Assembly: GCF_030867095.1 (NCBI RefSeq)
Contig: NC_081836.1
Span: 30,454,338-30,518,337, forward strand
DNA length: 64,000 bases
Reading direction: 5' to 3'
Source of the DNA: Alligator mississippiensis
Taxonomy: Eukaryota; Chordata; Crocodylia; Alligatoridae
Position numbers and translations under genes: made by a program. Of this stretch, positions 33,401-45,400 are shown piece by piece. The notes under the pieces were generated by a model, which had not been told where the DNA came from, searched no databases, and worked only from the letters and a program-made list of their open reading frames with translations. Every line of letters begins with the position of its first letter. Within the stretch, counting starts at the first letter, position 1.

Positions 33401-36400
33401 CAAGTGGGAGTGGGCAGCAGAGAGCAGATGCCCTGACTGTGACAGGGACCTCTGTAAACATACCTTGAGAGCAGCTAAACTCCCAGCCTGAACAACTGCC
33501 ATCTGCATCAAAGCAGACGGGGTGAATGTCTCAGTAGGATCTCTGTGGCTGCAGCACCTAGACAGGGTGTTGTGTGTGCAAGTGGGGAGGAGGGACACTC
33601 AGATTTCTGAAAGGCACCAGGGAAGCTGAGCTAGGCCTCCTCTATCCCAACACGCTTGCAGGGGGGGATGGGGGGAGGGGAAAGAACTGGAAGGGCAAGA
33701 CATTTAGAAGCAGCTCAGCTCCTCTCAGTGTTTAGGGAGCTTATGGGCACCTATACACATGCTCAGGGGGAGGGGGCATTTTTAATTAGAGCAGCTCTCT
33801 GGAGTTGCTTTAATTAAAACACCTGCAGCATCTCATGTATTCAGCACCCCGCATTTCAAAATGGCAGTGGGGGTGCTTTAACTAAAGTTAAACCTTTTAT
33901 TAAAGCATCCCCCATTGCCATTTCGAAACGCAGGGATGCTCAATACACGAGATGCTGCAGCATACTGGAGTGTTCTGATTAGAACTCACCCACAGACTTG
34001 ATTAATGTAATTAAAATTTGATTAATTGAGCCTGCTCTGATGCATTCTAATCAGAAAGCATTGAGCACAGGTAAAGGTGCCTTATAGCACTGGCTAAGAT
34101 AAAGGCTATCAAGAGCAGGTGTGGAAATGGCCTGCATACTTCTGTGGCCCAGTGAGCGCTATATAAGGATCAGCCATCAGCAGGCTTCAGCTGCCTGTCC
34201 TGTGAGTGACTGGAAGGATTTTTCTGCCTTAATGTCATTGCATGATAGGAACATCCAGGAGGGCTCCCCTGGAGTTATTAGAGGCCAGAGGTCCAACCCA
34301 TTCTGGTGGTCTCCATGTGCTGACTGGCAGTCTGGGATTTCAGCTCCCTGTGCTCTTTCTTGGAGACCAAGATAAGCCATCTAGGAGTCTGGTCGTTGAC
34401 TCCCGCAGAAGAAGGCTGTGCCCAGGAATGTGCAGTGGCCAGTGGAAGGGGTGGGTAGCAGGTCCCACCTGAGCACTGAATGCTAATGAGTAGTGCTTGG
34501 TATTTCCTGAGCACACTACAAGCAATTGACTGCCAGAGCATCTCCTCTCCCCCAGTACAGGGACCATGACTCTCTGAGGCAGCTGAGCCTGAGCAGTCAC
34601 TGTGGAACTGCGAAGCCAGCATCACCTCCCCAGTGCAAAGCGCTTGTCAGACAAGCTGAGCTGCCCTTGGCAGGTCAGGCCAATCTGGGGATTTACAAAG
34701 TGAAGCTGATGTGGCAATTTGAATAGGAGCAAAACCAATGCCAGGGAGAGACTGGGTGCCTTTTATTTGGCTGGATCCAGCTCTTGAATGCAGTGGGTGG
34801 AGTGGGCAGGCTCATTCTGGGAAAGAAGGGTTCCTATCAGTCCTAGTCTCCCTTATCCTCTAAATACAATACAGGGACTTCTCCAATCATGGGGCAGCCA
34901 CTGCCAGCAGCAAAGGGTGCCTGTAAAGTGCAAGGCAGGGATACAGGCAGACAAGGTTCCTTGGGTGAATTTGATATCTTTTATTAGACCAACCCAAATG
35001 GTTGGAGAATAGTTATTAAGCAAGCTTTTGGGTTCAAAAACCCTTCGTCAGGCTAAGGAAGCTGCAGCAGTTGGTGTGTGCTCTTCCTGGATGGAATGAA
35101 AAGTAAAGAAGCCAGGGGCTGGGCTGGGGTGGGGAGTCAGTCGCCAGGCAGATTGTAATGTGTCAAAAATCCAATGTCTATGTTTAGTCCCTGATCTCTA
35201 GTATCCGGCAGGTTGATGAAATGGAGCTCATAGGCTCGTCTCTGGGATGTGTTGTGTAAAGGCAGGGATACAGCACAGCTCTACAGCTCCCCTTTGAGTA
35301 ATTCTTCAGAAGCACTAGACCCTCAGCTGATGTAAACCAGCATAACTGCCTCCACTTCAGTGGATCTGCACTGCTTTGTCTCAGCTCCAAATCAGGCCCT
35401 TTGTATTTAACTTTAGATGGATAGAGGAGTCTGGTGGGTTGAAGGAAGGGAGAAGGTGCAATAAAAAGGTGATGGGGAAAGCTATGACAGCAGTATCTAT
35501 TTTCATAGTGCTGATCACATCACCTGTAGTTCTGACAGTATTAGAGAGGAGGCCAGTACCATTCTCCCCATCCCATGGATTGGGGGACTGAGACGCAAGG
35601 AAGTGAGGTGACTTGTACAAGATCACCCAGCAGGGCAGGAACAGAGCTGGGGATGGAACCCAGAGTGCTTGAATACCAGATCTGTCATCAGCCTCTAAAC
35701 CATGCTTGCTCTCTAGGATCTTTGCCACTTCTGCATTGGTGCAAGCAGCTAGGAGCACTGATTTGTACTGATGCAGATTACCCATGTTTCTAACAGGTAC
35801 AGGTTGCATTGGTGACATGCTGCTTTGCTTTGCTTTGCTGATCTACTTGTGTGAATCTCCACCATGTCTGAATTGCCACTGATCGGAACAGATGTCCTGG
35901 ACAGGCAAAACCTCAGTTTGGGATAGCTGACCTGTCCATCCTCTGCTCTTTTCCATATCATCCTGGTGTTCCAAAACCATTTGTGTCTTTATTTCACTCC
36001 AGTACTGCAAACCATCCTTTTCTGCCCCTGCTCAGTATCAAGATCAGTGATTCTCACCCTGGAGCCCATGAGATCCTTGTAAGAGTATCATGAGGTGCTG
36101 CACAATATTACTTTTGGGTGTACAAACACCTACACACGATTCACAAGATAAATCCAGAGATTTCAAATAGGAATCTATAGTGTCAAAAACATTCTGATCT
36201 ACTGTGGGCTGAGTTCTGTACAATAGAAGAATTGCTCTAAGATTTTTCCATAGTATAAAACAGATGAAATCAGGTTTGAAATAGAGTGCCACTGAATTCA
36301 GAAAAGTTATGGAGGGGTGCATGGTGTCTAAAATGGTTGAGAACCACTGGTTTAGATCCATTATGCTGTTCTGCTCCCTGCACTGTTAAGCTACCTTGTT

Positions 36401-39400
36401 GGTTTTAAGGAGAGCTCCTGGGTGCATTTTTTCCAGGAAGGAAATGAAATCCCCTACCCCATGTGCAAGGTTTTGGGGCAAGTACCAGTGTGCAACGGGG
36501 ATCCCTGCCACCAGGGGTGGGCATCAGCATGCATAGGTCATCATACCTGCTTCTCATCAATCACCTCTGACCAGTTGACCTGTGGTTCAATCTCCTGTGG
36601 GGTGAAGTTGTAGATCTGGTTGTGTTTCAGGCGTAAGTTTGCTACACGTTCCTTCAGCTGCCGGATGCTGCAGAAAGACAAGAGCATTCAGGGTGTGCGG
36701 GCTGTGCCTTAGCTGGTGTAGAATTGGTGTCATCAGCTCTTGGTCACACTTTCTCAGACTCCTGCATACAGTATGAGTGCATTGGGAGAGGAAGGTGGGG
36801 TGGTCAGAATGCTTTAGTGATCCCAGGGTTACATTCAGCTCCAACCTGGAGACCGTGAGATCCTTGTAGGAGTATTATGGGGTGCTACACAATATTATAT
36901 CTGGGTGTGCAAACACCTACACATGATTCACAAGATAAATCCAGAGATATTCCCAGTAGCCTGGAGATTATGAGGGGGCAGCTCCCTCCCCACTTAGGTC
37001 CTATACTGAGCACAGCCCAGCTAAGCCTAAGGACTCCAGGGCAATAACACCCATACCCACATTATACACGATGCTTGACATGTTGCCACCAAAAGCTGCC
37101 AGAGATTCTAACTTTCCCTTTTCAAGTGTTCCTGTGTGGGTGAGAGCAGTTTAGATCATTTACCTCAGCCATCTTGACAGCTTATAAAGCATTTTGCACT
37201 TTGCACATGGCAGTCACTGTTCCCATCACTGAAATGCAGCCACTTCTGGGGTAGGAGGCAGCAGCTTCTTAATGACATGCTGCACAGCATGGTAGTCCAG
37301 GAAGTGCAGACAAGCTGCAGCTACAGGCTGATGGTAATTACTTGGACTGGGAGCTAGACTCTGCTGACATTCCTGCCCTTATGGGAAGGAAATGTCTAGT
37401 GGCAAGGGTTCATGAACCTGATTTCACATCCCATCAGCATCAGCGTGTCTCTAGCACACCAGGCTGATGAAGTGCAGCACTGGCCTAGAGGGAAGAGCAC
37501 TCCTAACAGAACTATCCTCACCTCAGCACTGCCAACCAGATCTGACACTGCTTGACTAGTGAGAAGTGGCCTAGTTATAGTCAGAGGCCTCGCTATAAAG
37601 CTATGCTATATTAAACAACACACTCCTGTAATAGTGCATACACACCCCACCGACCTGGAAAAGGGTTAATAAAGTGTAGCAGTGAGTACTATCAGTGCTG
37701 CTTGGTGCACCTGTAGTGGGTGTCCTTCTTGAGGGAAGAGGCTATAAAGGGGAGAACTGCCCTAGTTGAGGCTTATTCAGAAGTGAGTGTAGACTGGCTG
37801 TTCTCACCTATGACACATGCCTGGGTGGGACGAGGAACTGAACAGGCCTGTGGCTGTGAGAGCCTCCCTGGAGAAAGGACAGGCCTCAGACTGCACTGTC
37901 TGGATTTATTTGGGGCCCGAGGATGTTCGGTAAATCAAGCTACAGCAGGAGGTGCCTGCTCCGAGGGGGAGTGAGGGTTGAAAATGAGCTCAGCTGTGAC
38001 CAGGACTTCTTTATTTTGGCTTGTTTGGAGCTCTGACTCTGGCCTGGCTCTCTGGGAGGTAGTAATGGGTATCTGCCTCTTGTAGTGACCTGCTGGGAAG
38101 AGGCTGAAGGAGAATGGCTGCAGCACTGCGTCCTACTACAAGGAAGTACAAAGAGAGTGAGGACCTGAGGATGTTCCCTAGAAGGTGTTGCAGAAATCCC
38201 TGCTGGCTCTAAGGAGAGGACAGAGGCACTGCTCAAAACAAGTCCACACAAGCATCATCCATTCTGGTCAGACCCCAATACGGATTTCCCCTCCCCTGAA
38301 CTCACTCTTCTGTGATCATGTCGCCTTGTGGGTGTTTCATGTGCCTGGCAACTGCTGCATCACCATCCAAAACGTAGAGGAGTTTGTCTGATTCTGTTAG
38401 CTTGCGTGCTGTGATGTCCTTGTATTGAGCAGGCTGGCTAGCCTTGATCTTGTGTAAGTCCTTTGGAAGTGGTAAGAAGAAAAAAGTGAGCCTGCTGAAA
38501 TTGGGACCAACCGAATGGCTGAAGGACAAGCTGGCTGAAAAGCATTCAACATGCAGTGCTGCTAAATATGTGGTTGGACTGAGTGCATTGGTGGGGAGGG
38601 TATAAGGAAGTGGGGTACCTGTGAATGACACTAACCACCACACAACTTCCCTAGCACAAATACGTTTGAGGTCCTGCCCACAAACATCTGCTTGGGAAAG
38701 CTGGTCTCTAGCTGGACTTTGCTCCAAGTTACTCCTGGTCTTTCCTTTTCTATCTATATTAATATGTATTTGCTTTCTTGTTATGCATGCAAGCTCTCAA
38801 GGCAAAGCTGTAGCTGACCATGATTGTATTTCCTTTAAATGAATCGCATCACAGGTTTACTGGGATGTGCTGTGGAGACAAGACTCCACAAAGAGCTGGC
38901 TTCCAGCTTCTTCTCTATACTACTACTACTACTACTTCTGTATACTAGGACTCCTAGGAACCCTTCTTCAAGGTATTGGTAACCAGGGTCTAAGGGTGTA
39001 CCTTTCTGTCTATGTATCACTCCACTTATGCCTAGCAATAAGTCCTAATACTGGTGGCATTAGGCATATGCTCCCTTGGATGGACTTCAAATGCAGTAAG
39101 GGCCCACTTGGAGAGGACAGTCTGCTCTTGCTGTTTACATAGAACAGTAACCAACAGGGAGTTTTTAATGCAGGATCTGGTAGATCCGAAAGTAAGGTCT
39201 GCAATTTAAATAATTTTAACAAAACCAAATGGGACTAGAAATACATTAAGGGACTTTAGTTCCAGTTGAAAGGTTTGTGTGTTTTGGGAAAGGGTATTTA
39301 TTTAAGGGTTTGGATAGGTTGGCTAAATACTCCTCTCTGGACTGTGAAATCTCCTACCTCTCAGGGGTGTCGTGGTTGCTTAGAAATGGCAAGTGGATGA

Positions 39401-42400
39401 AACTGTAAATGGAAAGTGAAAGTATGCAGTGCAGCTTCACTGTCCCAGCTGGGTGAAATGTAAATGCAAACACCACACAAAGCTATGCCTGTACAGGACT
39501 GTGGGCATTTCTGCAACTTAATGTTCTCAGGTTTTGTCATCACAGAGCAGGGGAAGCAGTAGGAGCACCGGGAGGGGAGAGGCTGATGGGTACAAGAAGA
39601 ATTGTGCATGATCAGGTCTGAGCCAAGAGCTCAGTGAGGATTGAAAAGCTACGTGCAATGGAGCAAGTGTTTTTCTTAAATAAAGAAAACCTGCAGTCAA
39701 AGTTAGAACAAGTAGGAGGATGGGGGGAAGGGGTGCATTGACAGAGGGTAAGGGTGGTTAGCTGAGCATGCATGGCAAAAAGGAAGTGGATGGAGATTAG
39801 ATGCAGGCAAGGAGCTGAGCAGCCTTACAGATGGTAGGGGTGGGGAACAGTGGATGCCAGACTGTGTTTGTAGGGGACCCTGAGCAGAGAGTAATGCACA
39901 GCTGGAGAGTGGGTGGCTGGGAAGGGCCATGTGAACTATTAGGTGCACCTGGAGGAACATGGATGGGTGGAGGAGTGGGTTTGTGGGAAGGGCTTGAGCT
40001 GGGGGGTAGGGGGGACACTGCACAGGTGCCTGTTTCTTACGTTTTGCATCCGGGAGTCAGCCTCCACAATGTTTTTTTCCACCTGGTCTGCATTTTTCTG
40101 CAGTCGCTCTATGAGTTCGGAGAGTTCCTTGTTGGAGATGCTGTGGGGAGAGAGGAGTGGGAGGTTGGTCATTACAGGATTGTAAAGGGGAAGAACCATC
40201 TCCTGTGATGCTGCCAGACTTGTTCCAGGCCTGGCCTCACTCGGGGTGGCTGTGAGCCAGTCCTGATCTTCCTGTACAGCAAACCTGACCCCAACTCCGT
40301 GTGTGGGGGAGCATGGCACTGAGCCCTGCTCTGCCTGCCAGGCACTGCAGCTGCACATGACTCACTGGTGCCTTTCTAATACTTTCCAAAATACTGGGCT
40401 GCTCCAACAGGAGGGGACTTGTACAAGGTGGGGGGGTGGATGGGTGGGTGAGTATTGCTTGGGCAGGGAGTATGTCCCCCCCTCAATGCCAGAACAGGCT
40501 CTATCTTAAGAGTTGGGACTGCAACTAGAGAGGGCCAGGGATAGTGTGACAGCTGGATGGAAGAGCAGGGTCTCAGGTGTAGAATATGGAGAGCTGTGTT
40601 GAGCCCTGATCAGGGAAGTGCAGCACAGAGGACCCAGAACTATGTGAGTGAAGGCAGAAATGCCCATTCGTTAAGGCTGCATCATGGGCACATCACCCCC
40701 ACCTACTCTCTGCCTTCCCCAGAGACACACCAGGGAGGCAGTGGTGTAACCTGGAGCCAAAGTGAAAGCTCCCTTTCCTTCTCCTGTTAATCAGATCCCT
40801 TGTTTGGCCCCAAAAGGCAGGGCTCTACAGGGGACCTATGTGGGGGACTGAATGTTACAAGGCCACTTCTCTGGATCTGGGGGGAGGAGTGAGCTTACTG
40901 AGGTTGAAGAGAGTAATTTCTCTAGCCTCTGGAGACGAGCACACGGGTCCTTGGCTGGGAGATTCTGGGGTGACTCCAGTGCCATCCATGGAGCAATAGC
41001 GACTTGTACCCACTGAGGATGTCACCCACTGTAAACTGGAGGAGGCCCGTGCTGGTGGCCAGGCCCTCCACCCAACTTACCTGGGCAGTGCAGTGGCTGT
41101 GTGCCCCTCTTACAGGTTATCACAATGGAGGCTTCAAACTGGAGCACAGGTAGCAACTTTGCCAGGAGAGATGAAAAGGGGCTCTGGCTGAGCTGACAAG
41201 ATCCATACCCAGCAGACCCCAGCAAAAGCTGCAATCAGCGCATCCCACACTCTAGCCCTAAGAGGCTTGTGCTGAGGCTGTTTGAGATGCACGCCTGGTC
41301 CCTGGTGCACCTCATAGCTTGTTGGGGAGATGACCATCCTGCCCTGTACCTAGGTTTGATAGCCACCATCTCTAACTGCCAAAGCATGTGGTATGAACAG
41401 CTACCAGGAGCAGCACTGCATGTTTCCACAGTTTTAAATGTAATGCATCAGCAGTGTGAATAGCTCAGTGGCTATTCCCAACAGGCTGCAAAGTGGGATA
41501 TACAGAGGCTGGGGGTGAGTATGTATTTTGGGGGAACCCTTGCTATTTAGGGCTCCCCCTGTCACACTGAACCTGACTCCTTAGGAGAAGGACATTGGCC
41601 TGCGAGGTAAGTGGTTGTTATCTAAACCAAACAGAGGGAGACGGGGCTACCTGCTTTCTCCGGGTGGATTGTTAACCCCAGAGTGCTCTTGTCATTGTGA
41701 GGCTCTGGCAGAGTGGTTAACCTTGCACACAAGACTAACCGTGCTGATTTCAGTGGAACAGCTGGCTGCACAGTTGTAGGCAAAGAGCAGTCCACGGGCT
41801 GGATGCGGCCCACCAGGCCATTCTATCTGGCCCACAAGGCCCCTAAAAAATTTAGAAAATTAATATTAATCTGCCCTGGGCTGCCTGTCATGTGGCCCTT
41901 GATGGTTTGCCAAAACTCAGTAAGCGGCCCTCCGCCCAAAATAATTGCCCGCCCCTACAGTAACAAGAGTTACACACTGATTATGGGAACAGGATCAGGC
42001 CCCAGCTGACCTCCCACTGCCTGGCTGTACCTGAAGGATGCTTTCCAAGCCCCAGTGTCAATCGGTGCTCAGGCCGGGGGCCAGCAGCGCAACTTGCAGT
42101 GAGGTGTGTCTTCCTGTCAACTTGAGGATCTTGTTGGTCTAGTTAGGGCGCTTGTCTCCCGTGAGTGAATATACACCCTTCTGGGAGGGAGGGAAGGAGT
42201 GGTTTCAGGCATGGGTGTAGTCTTTATGGCACTCTGGTAACCACCCAAGAAAGCAGCATGGTCTGAACTGTAGCTATTTACCCAAGGTGGGTTAGAGCTG
42301 CCATTTTGAGCTTGCTGCACCAAGGTGCAAGTGGTTGCATAATGTACAGAGCACCAGTAAACCAGTGTCAAGGTTCTCCTCTTGCTTGGCACCCCCTTGG

Positions 42401-45400
42401 GTCCCAGTGGTGTGAGTGAGGGGAGCACTCACCCCTGCTGTCAATAAGCCACAGTCATAGGCAACTTGTTGATTCTCCAGAGCCCTGGGACCCTGGAGTG
42501 ATGCGCCAGCCAAGTGGACCCCAAGGCATAGCTGCAAACCAAGGTTCAAGTCTGGGCTTACCCCTGTGCTGACAGGACTCTGGTTGGCAGGGGCCAGGAA
42601 GGGGTCCAGGGGCTGGTTTGGCCCCTGACTAGAGTTCTACCTTGTACCACAGCTGCCATGGCTGGCTGGCTGGGTGGCTGCACCACCTGAGAATAACTTG
42701 GGCCTTGGAATACCTAATACACCAAGTGTAATAAGAAGCACCATCAGATGGGTGGAACAGAGCTGGCTGTGTTGGCTCTGAAGGAAAGTGATCTAAGGAC
42801 ATTACTTGGTGTGGGCAAAAGCAGACTGTATAGCGGCTTTTTCGACATTGTGTTAGCTGGGCCAGTGCAGCGTGCCTTCTGTGAAAGTGTGAATTTGCCT
42901 TGGTGTATGGACAAATGAGGCACCTAGGAGTCCATCTTAATTCTTGAATCTGTTGTCAGCTTTACAGCTGCCCTTCTGGGTGTCAGACTGTGACCTGCTG
43001 ATGCCTAACCCAACATGTTCAGCTCTGACCATCGACAAGATTTCCATTTCCGCTCCAAAACCACCAAAATGCTTCATAAGTGGGAGACAGGGACCATTTC
43101 ACCCAGCCCTGCAATCGTAGCAACAACACCATGCTGTCCAGCAACTGCAGACAAGAGATGAAGAATCCAGCACCCACTTAGTTTGGGGGCGTAATTTAGC
43201 AAGGCAGGGCATGATGACCTGAACTGGCACGCTGTCCTACCCCCATGGAAAAATACTACAGGCTCTCTAGTGATCCCAGGGGCTTTTACAAAAGACCAGC
43301 ACAAGGTACTGAGCAGAGCAGAGAATGGGGCATGGGAAGCCCTAAATTAGAGCATTGTTTCCAGTAGGAGTTTACTGTATGGTTTTAGGCAAAGCACTTA
43401 ATTTGCCCTAACCCGAGTCCCATATAAAATTGGAGATTAGAGTCCATACATCATTAGGGTAGTGACAGGATTACCCATTATATAGTGTTTTGCAAATCTT
43501 AATAGCTCATAACTTCCAGTAGCTAAGACCAGCTGTATGGTACCTCTGGCAGCATAATGTCACAGTATGTCATGCCGGGATGCGGGTTGCTGCAGAGTTG
43601 GATTGAAAAGCCCTGGTGCTTTAAGCCACATCCTGCAGCAGTTTCAGGCCAACATCAGCACTTACACAATACATGAAAGAGTCACTGATGAAGGTGACCA
43701 GGTTGCAGGCCAGTGCAGCATGTAGGCAAGACCATCCACAAAGGTAATCATGGGACCACAATGTGGAACATGAGCTAATACTCCCTTGTTTCAGAACCAG
43801 TTTCTCATTAGCCCGAAGTGCTCCAATGCCTGATTCCGAAATACCCACTTGCTACAGGCAGAGGAAAGAACAGCAGTGACCTGCCAGACTCCACACACCA
43901 AGTCGGACTTTTACCTGACACTGCCAAGGTCTTTGTGGATGCAGTGCCCTTCCTCTATAGATGGGACCCCCATTAGCACCAGTGGCTTCAAGACAGCAGG
44001 TAGTAGAAGTCATTCCTGCAGCAGTGACTTCTGAACTCTCTCCATTTGTGATCCCACTTACTCAGATGACTCCTTGCAAGTCCACACACACACACAAATA
44101 TCTCTGCGATTCACAGGGGGCAGGGACTTACTGCACCTCAGCTGTGCTTAGACCACCAATTACCCCATAGTGGCTGCATCCACAAAAGACACTGACTGCG
44201 CAGTAGCTTGTTACTACTGCTCAGTAGTGTCACATGGCATGAAGCGTGATGCAACACTACTGCGCAGTAGTAATGAGCTACTGAACAGTCAGCATCACTA
44301 AAAAGCCGTTCGGGGATGCTACTGTGCAGTAACTCTGGTTACTGCGCAGTCATTTAGTACTTTTATATGCCAGTACTAAATGACTGCACAATAACAACTG
44401 AACAGTCAGCATCTCGTGTAGACTTGGCCAGTGAGAACTAAAACAGTTGTTTACCCCTGAGTCGAACACGGTTAAATTGTCTAGTTTAATTCTCACTGGG
44501 ATAACAGCTATTCCTAGTAAAGACCTGCCTGCCCAGTAACTGCAGACATCAGAGTCCACGGGGCTTGCTGCCACATTCTAAATGTTGAGTGACTTTATAG
44601 ATGCAAGCCCTAAGAGTGTGCATGCAACACAGAGCATGCATCGCAGACAACTAGGGGCCTGAGCACAGTCAGCATGGGATGCAAACAGTCCCCCAGGAGT
44701 GTAAAATTAGTGATGAGTGAGTCAGCAGAACCATTCAGCTCCCTGCTCACTCCCCATCCTTTTAAATCCTGCTGCACCAGCAGGATTCATTCAGCAGCTG
44801 GTGTACACACATAATAGCATTTCTCCCTAGGCAGTGCCTAGTTCATCTTCCTCTTGGGAAGACTCAGTCATCGGAATACCACTGGCTGGTATGGGTTGCC
44901 AGCACCCATCACCATCTTTCCATTTAGCATCTCTTGATTAAAAATGCCTTATTGCAGGTACACACCCTTTCATAGCAGCAGAAAATGAATGGAATGCAAA
45001 AGAAGAAAATAACCTTGTGTTTGACTTTCAGGCGGGTTACATGATATTAATAATTCTAAGCTAGATGGGGCACTTTTAATAAGATAGAACCAGGTTCTTA
45101 GAGCAGCTATATGTATAAAATGCAGTTGTCCCTCAAGCCTGTTAGACTCAAAGGTCTCTGCGGAAAATGTCAGCTCTTAGCTTGCACATATGTCAGTTGA
45201 TTTTTTTTTTCTTTTCTTTTTTTTTGAGTTAGGCACTTTTGAAAATTCTACCTAACTGCATGTTTAGATATATCTAAATTCCTTTAAAAATCTGATGCCT
45301 GAAAATGGGATCTAGGCTCCCATGTGCTTAAAAATGTTACCCTTAGTTGTTTGCATTCACCTACACCCTTAGTTGTTTGCATTCACCAGTTAGGCAATAG

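Larger units (their letters stand above)
33141..36546 (-). other. PPL: PPL intron 4, transposon-rich
   Basis: About 3.4 kb. It holds a Harbinger-like foldback element (33744-34082), a Penelope-like fragment (34947-35258), a MIR-like SINE (about 35505-35695), a (CTTTG)n run (35821-35839) and a hAT element (36045-36349). Confidence 0.7.

Noticed and set aside
34242..34625. Overlapping 76-115 codon frames on both strands in intron 4
   Set aside because: Ordinary length for chance frames, with no conserved motif and no splice context.
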